Source: CAVTUU01 sp045804965
GTDB taxonomy: Bacteria; Chloroflexota; Chloroflexia; Thermomicrobiales; UBA6265
Length of the DNA stretch: 64,000 bases
Direction of reading: 5' to 3'
NCBI GenBank assembly: GCA_045804965.1
Contig: JBJMMD010000010.1
Coordinates: 62,001 to 126,000, forward strand
Below the pieces are notes generated by a model. The model saw nothing but the letters and a program-made list of their open reading frames with translations, ran no database searches and was not told the origin of the DNA. Of this stretch, positions 51,271 through 58,514 are shown in pieces (position 1 is the first letter of the stretch; the number at the start of each line of letters is the position of its first letter). The translations under genes were made by a program, and so were the position numbers.

Positions 51271-52551
51271 TCAAGCTATCGCCGGGTGGCCGAGCTTCCC
51301 CACCCCGCGCCAGAAGAACAACGCGGCCCCGATCGTGATCAGCGGCAAGACCGCGAACGGTGTGCCGTAGCCCGCCGCATCCATCAAGCGTCCACTGACG
51401 AACGGCCCGACCACGAGTCCGATATCGCCGCTGATGCGAAGCATCCCGATCGCTTGGCTGCTCCGGCCACCAAGGTGGAGCACGAGATCTCCGGCAGCGT
51501 TGGTGACCAAGACCTGACCGACGCCGTACGGAATTAACGGAATCGCCAACCAGATCGCCTCCGTCGGCACGAGGATCAGCAGTGTGCCGACTGTCGAAAG
51601 CAGGAGACCCGCGACCAGCGCCTGGCGACCGCCGCGCAAGCGAATCAGCCGGCCGGCGGGAAAAGCGGCGGCGAGGTGGACCAGGGTGATCACCAGCAAG
51701 AGCGCCGAAATGACGCCGGAGGAGGCGTGGAACTTCTTGTCGGCGTAGAGCGCGATGCCGACCCATACAAAATAGTTGAAGAACCCGAGAAAATTCGCGA
51801 GCAACGCCGCGACATAATGACCGCGACCCGCCGGGGCATCGACATCGGCCGACGCCGGATCGATGGCGGCCGGACGAGGCGGCGCCGCCATGACGAGCGA
51901 TCGCCGCGAGCTCACCGCGGCGATCATGATCGCAATGCCGATGATGACCGTGAAGCCGAAGACCGCCCGCCAACTCAGCAGCTCAGTTAATACGCCGCCG
52001 GTCACGAGCGCGATGATGCCGCCGACGGTCGCGCCGAACCCGAAAAAGGTCATCGCGGCGCCGCGATCAGGTCGGGCTCTCAGGAGCGAGACCAGCGAGG
52101 AGCAGACGACCAGCGCGACGCCGGCGCCTTGCAACGCACGCGCCGGGAACAACACGGCCTCGCCCGTCGCAACGGCGCTGAGCAATGCCCCGCACACGAT
52201 CAATGCACCACCGGCGACTGCGGTCGCCATCGTGCCAATCCGCTCGACCAGGAACGCGGCGGGAAAACTGCTGACCAATCGGCCGGCAAAAAAGAGCGAG
52301 AACACCAGCCCCGCGCCGGTTGCGGACAATTCCAGATCGTCTTTGATGTGCGGAATCGCCGGGGTAACGATGTCGACGGTCCAGTAGGTCAGGATTTGCA
52401 GGACAAAGGCGATGACAAACGGAAGCGTGGCGTTGACGCCGACCGGCAGGCGTTCGGCCGCGACGTGCTCGGGCAGGGTCTCCGCTTCCGCAATCGCCGC
52501 CACCGCGACCGTGCTGCCTGTCACATCCTCGATCGCCGCCGGCTCGCCCAC
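51271..52551 (-). CDS. Major facilitator superfamily transporter
   Basis: 426 residues with about twelve transmembrane helices in two halves joined by a hydrophilic loop (~190-245, MAAPPRPAAIDPASADVDAP). The first half holds the MFS A-like signature AGRLVSSFPAAFLVERIGTMAT and ARALQGAGVALVVC. Related to DHA-type drug exporters; substrate unknown. GTG 52551 with AAAGGGG upstream is preferred over the 41-residue longer frame. Divergent from the HD-domain gene across 116 bases. Confidence 0.85.
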   Translation of the reverse strand: MGEPAAIEDVTGSTVAVAAIAEAETLPEHVAAERLPVGVNATLPFVIAFVLQILTYWTVDIVTPAIPHIKDDLELSATGAGLVFSLFFAGRLVSSFPAAFLVERIGTMATAVAGGALIVCGALLSAVATGEAVLFPARALQGAGVALVVCSSLVSLLRARPDRGAAMTFFGFGATVGGIIALVTGGVLTELLSWRAVFGFTVIIGIAIMIAAVSSRRSLVMAAPPRPAAIDPASADVDAPAGRGHYVAALLANFLGFFNYFVWVGIALYADKKFHASSGVISALLLVITLVHLAAAFPAGRLIRLRGGRQALVAGLLLSTVGTLLILVPTEAIWLAIPLIPYGVGQVLVTNAAGDLVLHLGGRSSQAIGMLRISGDIGLVVGPFVSGRLMDAAGYGTPFAVLPLITIGAALFFWRGVGKLGHPAIA

Positions 52552-52667
52552 CAAAATCCCCTTTGCCCCCGACACTGTCAATGACAGGATACCGAAAATA
52601 GCTATCGTGGGCGGGCGACCCGTATCCTTGCAACCATCAGTCGCGGCGAGTGCGGAGCAGGACATCG

Positions 52668-54041
52668 ATGCCACGTTCGAATCATCGAAACGCGAACGGA
52701 GTACCGGGAATTGGATTCCCGGTTGTCACGAACATCCGCGACGCGCTGTATGACTTGATCCCGGTCTCGGCCCCGGAACTGGCGCTGATCAGCACGCAGA
52801 CATTTCTGCGGTTGGAGCGAATCCAGCAGCTCGGATTCGTCTCGCGCATCTGGCCGGGAGCCAAGCACACGCGGTACGAGCATTCCATCGGCGTCCTGCA
52901 CCTCGCCCGTCTCGCTTTGGATCACTTGCGCTCGTTGCCCGCCGGAGCGTGGATCACCGACGAAGACGCCCGCGTCATCGCCGCCGCCGCGCTACTGCAC
53001 GACATCGGGCACTATCCCTTCTCCCACGCGATTGAGGAGCTCGGGCCGCCGATTCGTGCCCACGAGGATGTCGGCAGGGACTTGATTGAGGGGCCGGAAA
53101 TCGGGCAGGTTCTTCGCGACGCTTGGCAGGTCGATCCCGCCCGGGTCGCGGCTGTGGTCGCGCCCCGCGGGCGACTGCTCCCGCAAGCAGACATGGTCCT
53201 GCGCCATGTCCTCTCGGGGCCGCTCGACGTCGATAAGCTCGATTACTTGCCACGCGACGCTCGCGCTTGCAACGTTCCCTACGGTGGCGTCGACACCGCG
53301 CGCCTGATCAACTCGCTGGACATCGTGCGCGTCGATCGCACCACCCCTCCGGGGATCGCGATCGGGGCAAAAGGAATCAGTCCGCTGCATTCACTGATCA
53401 ATGCTCGCCAGGAAATGTTCGACAACGTCTATTGGCATCACACGAATCGCGCGTGCATGGTGATGCTCCTGCGCGCCGTGCAGGAGGCAATGGTCGCCGG
53501 TGCGGTGACGCCGACCACCTTAACTGGCCATGACGATGCCTCGCTACTCGCTCAGATGTCCGACCTGGCAATGCCCGCGGCAACCCGTCGCCTGACCACT
53601 GCCCTCCGGGAACGGCGGATTCACAAGCGCGCGCTTGAGATCAGCGCCCGCTCCCGCGACCTTTACGATCGCCTCGGCTCGCTTTATCACGATCCGAGCG
53701 CACGTCGCAACGTCGAATTGAAGCTCGCCGCAGGTCTTTCTGAGTTGCTTGGCGCGGAAGTCCCCGCCGAGGCGGTCCTCATCGACATTCCAAAGCCGGA
53801 ACGCTGGCCCACCGGTGTCATCGTCGCCTTTGCCCGCCCGCCGGTCGGTTTCGAACCGCTCATGCCCTGGAGCGATGTCGTTGGTCTCACCGACGAGGAT
53901 TTCAAGCGGTATGAAGAGCACCGGCGACTGATTCGCATCGTCGCCGCCGAGCCGTACCGTTCCGCAATCGCCAACAATTGGGAGAAGCTGCTGCTTCCTG
54001 TGCTCCCGACTGATCCTACCAAGCCCCTTCCGTCATCCTGA
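52668..54041 (+). CDS. HD-domain phosphohydrolase
   Basis: 457 residues. The HD superfamily metal ligands are in RYEHSIGVLHLARLAL (His) and AAALLHDIGHYPFSHAIEE (HD), with the last Asp in LDVDKLDYLPRDARACNVPYG. This is the dGTPase/YdhJ-SAMHD1-like arrangement, in which the enzyme cleaves nucleotide triphosphates or related phosphoesters. The C-terminal half is helical and family-typical. The stop TGA lies inside a GTCATCCTGAG repeat end, so the last two codons come from that element. Confidence 0.87.
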   Translation: MPRSNHRNANGVPGIGFPVVTNIRDALYDLIPVSAPELALISTQTFLRLERIQQLGFVSRIWPGAKHTRYEHSIGVLHLARLALDHLRSLPAGAWITDEDARVIAAAALLHDIGHYPFSHAIEELGPPIRAHEDVGRDLIEGPEIGQVLRDAWQVDPARVAAVVAPRGRLLPQADMVLRHVLSGPLDVDKLDYLPRDARACNVPYGGVDTARLINSLDIVRVDRTTPPGIAIGAKGISPLHSLINARQEMFDNVYWHHTNRACMVMLLRAVQEAMVAGAVTPTTLTGHDDASLLAQMSDLAMPAATRRLTTALRERRIHKRALEISARSRDLYDRLGSLYHDPSARRNVELKLAAGLSELLGAEVPAEAVLIDIPKPERWPTGVIVAFARPPVGFEPLMPWSDVVGLTDEDFKRYEEHRRLIRIVAAEPYRSAIANNWEKLLLPVLPTDPTKPLPSS

Positions 54042-54058
54042 GTAGGCTGACTAGGTTT

Positions 54059-54130
54059 GCGTGTCGCGTTGCCGAGCCCGGGCCTTCAGGCCCGGGCTAC
54101 GAGCGACGAAGCCCTTCCCGGGCTGACGAC
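54059..54130 (+). repeat. Dispersed two-hairpin palindromic repeat, copy D
   Basis: The cleanest copy: GCGTGTCGCGTTGCCG, then the perfect hairpin GAGCCCGGGCC-TTCA-GGCCCGGGCT, then CGACGAAGCCC-TTCC-CGGGCT. It aligns end to end with copy C inverted. Between the HD gene and the small gene at 54388. Confidence 0.7.
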
Positions 54131-54171
54131 CGGAATTGTATCCAACAGGGCAACGACGCCCGGACAGACTA

Positions 54172-54245
54172 CTGAGCGAGGTCGAGGAATCTGTCCATGC
54201 CAAACCGAATTGGATTGGAATGGTCAGATTCTTCGACAAGCTCAG
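54172..54245. repeat. Long imperfect hairpin element (CTGAGCTTGTCGAAGAATCTG type)
   Basis: The left arm 54172-54203 begins CTGAGCGAGGTCGAGGAATC. The right arm 54215-54245 read in reverse begins CTGAGCTTGTCGAAGAATC. They pair over about 31 bases with few mismatches and an 11-base loop. The outer sequence GTCATCCTGAG at 54032-54042 is mirrored by CTCAGAATGAC at 54241-54251. Sequences of this type recur between genes in many bacterial genomes. The 54042-54387 gap holds this element and copy D only. Confidence 0.6.
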
Positions 54246-54387
54246 AATGACGGGATGCGGCCTCGCGCTTCTTCGGACTCGTGGGAAAAGCTGACGAATT
54301 GGCCATCGCCGGCGATGCAGTTCGGTCGAGCTCTCGGTAGGATGAGCATATTGATCGTGTCATCGCCGCTGAGCTGGAGTCAGATTT

Positions 54388-54666
54388 ATGAAGGAAGTGC
54401 CCGGGGATCCCGGCTTCGTTCTCCATGTTAGCGACCGCACCGCGGCCGCCATGCAGCTCGCCGCCCATTTCACCAGCGAAGCGATGAGGAACTCACGGAG
54501 CGAAGATCCACGCGCGCTGTTGGCCGAACAGCTCGGCTACTTCGATCTCGCCTTCCGCACGATCATGGGGAGCACCGCCCGCGGTGCGATCAAAGCGTCC
54601 GCGCCGTTTGGGGAAGATGGCGACGGGGTGGGAGCGCGACTCCGCTTGGGCGCCGAGCGCGGCTAG
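54388..54666 (+). CDS. Small hypothetical protein
   Basis: 92 residues, soluble, with helical segments (TAAAMQLAAHFTSEAM, LLAEQLGYFDLAFRTIMG). No family recognised. ATG 54388 has CTGGAG 8 bases upstream. Its end overlaps the end of the convergent VOC gene by 4 bases, which fits a real, tightly packed gene. Confidence 0.55.
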   Translation: MKEVPGDPGFVLHVSDRTAAAMQLAAHFTSEAMRNSRSEDPRALLAEQLGYFDLAFRTIMGSTARGAIKASAPFGEDGDGVGARLRLGAERG

Positions 54667-55091
54667 TTCGGGGCGATCAGCTCGACTTCGTTTCCATCCG
54701 GATCGTCGATATACATCGTCCGCGACGGCAGCACAGGGTGCTCGCCCGTGCGTACGGTGAATCCTTTCGCCACCAAACCCGCTCGAACTTGCTCGAAATC
54801 CTCAGGCGCGAGCGCGAGCGCGAGGTGATGAAGCGTCCGCGGTTTTGCGAAATCACCAGAGTCCGGCGGAAGCTGAACGAGCACGACGAGCGCGGGCAAG
54901 GCATCAGTCGCGGCGCCTACTTGCAAGAAGATCGGATTCGTCCGTTCGGCCGGCGAAATCACCGTCATGCCGAGCAGATCACGATAAAAATCGAGCGCGC
55001 GCTGCATGTTGCGCACATTGAGCACAACTTCCACCAGCCCTTGGACCGCGATCGGCTGCCATGATTCGGACGATCTGTGACGGTCTGTCAT
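54663..55091 (-). CDS. VOC-family protein (glyoxalase/dioxygenase type)
   Basis: 142 residues, one VOC module. VEVVLNVRNMQRALDFYRDLLGMTV, TLHHLALALAPEDFEQVRAGL and MYIDDPDGNEVELIAPN give the two beta-alpha-beta-beta-beta units. Likely metal ligands are His of TLHHLAL and Glu of EVELI. Substrate unknown. ATG 55091 follows GGAGAGTTAGG; the longer frame lacks family character. Confidence 0.87.
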   Translation of the reverse strand: MTDRHRSSESWQPIAVQGLVEVVLNVRNMQRALDFYRDLLGMTVISPAERTNPIFLQVGAATDALPALVVLVQLPPDSGDFAKPRTLHHLALALAPEDFEQVRAGLVAKGFTVRTGEHPVLPSRTMYIDDPDGNEVELIAPN

Positions 55092-55388
55092 CCTAACTCT
55101 CCGTATGCGACTCGGTGGCGCGCACCTCATTTCGCAAGCCGCGTTCCCGGTCCGTATTTCGGCCCAAGTTGTTTACAAGAACGTCATGCTTCCTTACAAT
55201 CTTCACACTGAGCCGACGCTGTAGGTCCTTCCCGCTGCTTTAGGAAGCGGCTCAATTGTCCCGGTGGCATCGAGCCCCGCTACCGGTCTGCCAGGCGATG
55301 GGTCACGCGCCGGCCTCATTGCTTGCGGTTTCTGCCTAGCGGGCATGGTGGCCCGCTCGATAATTTGTGGCGCCAATATGAGTCTAAT

Positions 55389-56216
55389 ATGGCGACGACT
55401 CGGCTAACGCTTGTTACGTCTCAGCCAATCAGAACCGTACACCGTCCGCACGGCCGGCGCATTATCGCCGGTCTCTCACCGGTGCTTGTGCTGTACATCC
55501 TCTACACCGGTGTGCGCTGGCTGGTCGCCGGCCGAGGTCCGAAACTGGGCGGTGAGCACGCCGAGCGACTGCTTCATCTCGAAGGAACGCTCGACCTTAA
55601 TTGGGAGTACAGTCTGCAGCAGGCGACGCTCGGGCATCCTTGGCTCGTGCATGCCGCGAACTATTACTACGTCTACGGCTTCCTGCCGGTGCTCATCGTC
55701 TGTACCTTTCTCGGCGCCTGGCGGGCCCCGGCCGCATTCGGCTGGTGGCGGAACGTCTTTGCGATCTCCTTGATGCTGGCCCTCGTCGGTTTCGCGGCCT
55801 TCCCGTTGACGCCTCCCCGGCTGCTCCCGCCCGAGTATGGTTACGTCGACACGTTGCTCGCCTACGGCCCACACTATTACGGAGACTCCACCGGCAGCAG
55901 CCTGTTCAACGCCTACGGCTCGATCCCAAGCGTAGTCAACGTTTACGCCGCGATGCCGAGCATGCACATCGCCTGGTCCATCATCGCCGGGGCGCTGCTA
56001 TGTGCCGCGCTCGGAGTTCGGCGGTGGACTGTCCTCCTCGCGGTGCTCCATCCAACAATGATGGCCTTCGCGGTGATCATCTCCGGCAATCACTACGTGC
56101 TCGATATCGTCTTCGGGATCATTGTCTTACTCATCTCGCTCGGAGTTGGGCAGCTCTGGCGACAGTTCAGGCTCGGCCATCTCGTCGCGCCACGGGTCGA
56201 ATCAGTTCCCGCGTAG
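55389..56216 (+). CDS. PAP2-superfamily membrane protein (inositolphosphotransferase/AUR1-like)
   Basis: 275 residues, about six transmembrane helices. The phosphatase-type motifs are split across loops: PLTPPRLLPPEYG, then AAMPSMHIAWSII (catalytic His after PSMH) and IISGNHYVLDIVFGIIV (second His and Asp). This pattern is that of AUR1-like/inositolphosphotransferase PAP2 proteins that act on membrane phospholipids or polyprenyl phosphates. ATG 55389 is chosen; a TTG at 55323 is possible. Followed after 43 bases by a small membrane protein. Confidence 0.85.
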   Translation: MATTRLTLVTSQPIRTVHRPHGRRIIAGLSPVLVLYILYTGVRWLVAGRGPKLGGEHAERLLHLEGTLDLNWEYSLQQATLGHPWLVHAANYYYVYGFLPVLIVCTFLGAWRAPAAFGWWRNVFAISLMLALVGFAAFPLTPPRLLPPEYGYVDTLLAYGPHYYGDSTGSSLFNAYGSIPSVVNVYAAMPSMHIAWSIIAGALLCAALGVRRWTVLLAVLHPTMMAFAVIISGNHYVLDIVFGIIVLLISLGVGQLWRQFRLGHLVAPRVESVPA

Positions 56217-56259
56217 TCACTGGCGAAGTCCGGCTCGACAGTTTGGTAAGCTTCAACGC

Positions 56260-56532
56260 ATGGAAGCTACCCCCCCACAAGAACCCACTCCCAAGGAAGA
56301 GCCGGCGCCGCCCGCGCCGCCTGCGCCGAAGAGGCGAAGATCGCCGCGTGCCGCCGCTCCGGTTCCCGCGCCGGCTGTTTCCCCTGATCTCGAATTCGCG
56401 GACACCGGCGATGACAGTGAGGAAGAAGCGACCCGCGTCTATGGCGCGCTCGCACTCGGCGTGATGGTGATCCTCGTCATCTGCGTGATCGCCTTCATCA
56501 TCGCTTTCCGCCGCGCCCCGGAAGGACTCTAA
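56260..56532 (+). CDS. Small single-pass membrane protein
   Basis: 90 residues. A Pro/Glu/Ala-rich N-terminal half (APPAPPAPKRRRSPRAAAP) precedes one C-terminal transmembrane helix (ALALGVMVILVICVIAFII) and a short tail. No homologue recognised. Probably tail-anchored with its disordered part in the cytoplasm. Same strand as the PAP2 gene. Confidence 0.62.
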   Translation: MEATPPQEPTPKEEPAPPAPPAPKRRRSPRAAAPVPAPAVSPDLEFADTGDDSEEEATRVYGALALGVMVILVICVIAFIIAFRRAPEGL

Positions 56533-56688
56533 CCGTTTCCTTCCACTGACCGCCGTTCTCCCGACGCCACACACCGACTGCAACCGCTCACTACCCGCCT
56601 CCCCTTTTCTCCGGGTAATTCGAGTGATAACGTATGAAGAAGGGTCAACTGCTGACCAGTCGCTTGTGCATCGACGGGGGGACGGAAG

Positions 56689-57111
56689 ATGCAAAACACA
56701 GCGCGCGAATTCAAGCAGTTCCTGTTGCGTGGCAATGTCGTTGACCTTGCGGTCGCGATCGTCATTGGCATCGCGTTCGGGGCGGTCATCAATTCGCTGG
56801 TCAATGACCTGCTTATGCCGGTCATCGCCATGATCTTTGGCAAGCCCGATTTCTCCAACCTCACCTTCACGATCAACAACGCAGTCTTCCGCTATGGCGC
56901 GTTTATCACCGCGGTGATCACGTTTGTCCTGATTGCGGCCGCGGTCTTCTTCTTTGTCGTCAAGCCCATCAACATGCTCATCGCGCGGAGGCGCACCGAG
57001 GCGCCCGCCGATCCTTCCACCATGAACTGTCCATTCTGCCTGAGCGAAGTGCCGACCGGCGCCACGCGCTGCGCCTTTTGCACCTCCGAATTGGCTGCGG
57101 CTGCGGCGTAG
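56689..57111 (+). CDS. mscL: Large-conductance mechanosensitive channel with C-terminal zinc ribbon
   Basis: 140 residues. The MscL signature is intact: EFKQFLLRGNVVDLAVAIVIGIAFGAVINSLVNDLLMPVI (N-terminal amphipathic helix and TM1), a short periplasmic loop, and TM2 (FITAVITFVLIAAAVFFFVV). Instead of the usual C-terminal helical bundle, the tail is a zinc ribbon, MNCPFCLSEVPTGATRCAFC. The channel opens under membrane tension to release solutes. The fusion suggests sensing or binding at the cytoplasmic mouth. GGGGGA precedes ATG 56689. Confidence 0.93.
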   Translation: MQNTAREFKQFLLRGNVVDLAVAIVIGIAFGAVINSLVNDLLMPVIAMIFGKPDFSNLTFTINNAVFRYGAFITAVITFVLIAAAVFFFVVKPINMLIARRRTEAPADPSTMNCPFCLSEVPTGATRCAFCTSELAAAAA

Positions 57112-57167
57112 CGGAAACCCGGCTCATCCAGCGGTCGGGGAGAATGAAACTCACATTGAATGGACGG

Positions 57168-57187
57168 CCCCGCGCTCAGGCGCGGGG
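57168..57187 (+). terminator. Terminator-like hairpin after mscL
   Basis: CCCCGCGC-TCAG-GCGCGGGG lies 57 bases beyond the mscL stop. The rest of the 57112-57424 gap shows no gene; it becomes AT-richer toward the SH3b gene. Confidence 0.5.
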
Positions 57188-57424
57188 TCTCCACTTGCCA
57201 TGGTTTGAGTTCAGATTTAGGGCAATAGTTCGGACGCGCGCGACGCCGGGATCCTGAATGTGGCTCGCTCGCACCCGCATCAATACGTGAAATCACCTAC
57301 GACTGCACAGCCCGCAAATTCGTGATTTCCCTAATGCGCACAAGCAATGACGTAGGCATGCTTTGTGTGGCGGGCGAGTTGCCACGCCTAATTGGAAAGT
57401 GCAAGAGATGAAAGGCGATGAGAA

Positions 57425-58204
57425 ATGGATCAATTGGACTGCATCGGAACGATGAGGGGTAGCCAGAACAAGTTTGAAGTGAACAGTCTTATACGTGGGC
57501 GCGGAGGCAAGCTGATAAGCCAAGTGACGCGGTTAGCGACGGTGATAGTCATGTTCGCGATGCTGGGAAGTGGTGTGCTGCAAAGCCAACCTGCGTTTGC
57601 TGCGGCAGGCGGCGGCTTCCGGACAACGACTCCGCTGAATCTCCGCGCCGAGCCAAGTCTCTCGGCCAAAGTGCTACTGATCATGCCGGCGCAGGCGAAG
57701 GTGACTGACGGCGGTATCGCGAAAAACGGTTTCGAGAAAGTCGAGTACAACGGAACAACCGGCTGGGCCTTCGGGGATTATCTGGCCTCAACCAACCCTG
57801 ACGCTGCGCCCTCATTCGTCGGTGAAGCAGTCACAACGAGCGACGTCAATCTGCGCCAGGGTCCTGATCTCACCACCACTGTGCAGTTGGTGGTGCCGGA
57901 AGGAAGCGCGGTGCAGACTTCAGACACCGTCGTCGACGGCTTTCGATACTCTTTCTATAACGGCGAGGACGGTTGGATCTATGACCAGTACCTCAACGCC
58001 AATGGTGCTCGGTACGAGCCTGAATCGACCATGAAGACTACGACCGCGCTCAACCTGCGTGAGGCGTCGAGCACAGACTCGAAGGTTTTACTCGTGATGC
58101 CGGCTGGCGCTCAGGTGACGTTAGGGTGGTGGACCGCGAACGGTTTCCGCCTCGTGACCTACAACGGCAAATCCGGTTGGGCGTACCAGTCTTACCTCGC
58201 GTAA
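57425..58204 (+). CDS. Exported protein with three SH3b repeats
   Basis: 259 residues. A signal segment near 33-60 (TRLATVIVMFAMLGSGVLQ) is cleaved about FAAAGG. Three bacterial SH3 units follow: TTPLNLRAEPSLSAKVLLIM to GWAFGDYLA, TSDVNLRQGPDLTTTVQLVV to GWIYDQYLN, and TTALNLREASSTDSKVLLVM to GWAYQSYLA. SH3b repeats bind cell-wall material; no enzyme domain is attached. GC content is lower than that of neighbours. ATG 57425 has AAAGGCG upstream. Confidence 0.88.
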   Translation: MDQLDCIGTMRGSQNKFEVNSLIRGRGGKLISQVTRLATVIVMFAMLGSGVLQSQPAFAAAGGGFRTTTPLNLRAEPSLSAKVLLIMPAQAKVTDGGIAKNGFEKVEYNGTTGWAFGDYLASTNPDAAPSFVGEAVTTSDVNLRQGPDLTTTVQLVVPEGSAVQTSDTVVDGFRYSFYNGEDGWIYDQYLNANGARYEPESTMKTTTALNLREASSTDSKVLLVMPAGAQVTLGWWTANGFRLVTYNGKSGWAYQSYLA

Positions 58205-58230
58205 AGCTCTCGTCCAACGTGGAAAATACT

Positions 58231-58261
58231 CCGGGCTGCGCGTTTTGAACGCGCGGCCCGG
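58231..58261 (+). terminator. Terminator hairpin after the SH3b gene
   Basis: CCGGGCTGCGCGTT and AACGCGCGGCCCGG pair over 14 positions with one wobble and a 3-base loop, followed by ATCGTTTC. Confidence 0.65.
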
Positions 58262-58294
58262 ATCGTTTCTGGCCATAACCAACGGCACCAGTCC

Positions 58295-58346
58295 ACCCGG
58301 GGTTAAAACCCCGGGCTAAACCAACGAAGTCCCTCCGGGACTGAAC
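58295..58346 (+). repeat. Dispersed palindromic repeat, copy E (diverged)
   Basis: CCCGGGGTTAAAACCCCGGGCTAA, then CAACGAAGTCCCTCCGGGACTGA: same two-hairpin plan and the same ACGAAG-N-CC core as copies A1 and D. Between the convergent SH3b and sulfite-oxidase-like genes. Confidence 0.55.
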
Positions 58347-58444
58347 ATGAGGACCATCTGTATTAGCCCTTGTCCCTCGCCTCCGGGAGACTTTTTCCTG
58401 CGAGTTTTCGGTTTCTAACTTAGAGACCGGGCAGCATTCCAACG

Positions 58445-58478
58445 CGCCCCTCGCCCTTCGTGACAAGAGCGAGGGGCG
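58445..58478 (-). terminator. Hairpin downstream of the sulfite-oxidase-like gene
   Basis: CGCCCCTCGC and its exact complement enclose a 14-base loop, 37 bases beyond the minus-strand stop. Confidence 0.45.
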
Positions 58479-58514
58479 TGAGGGATTTTGGAATTGTCTG
58501 AGTTCAATGACGAG

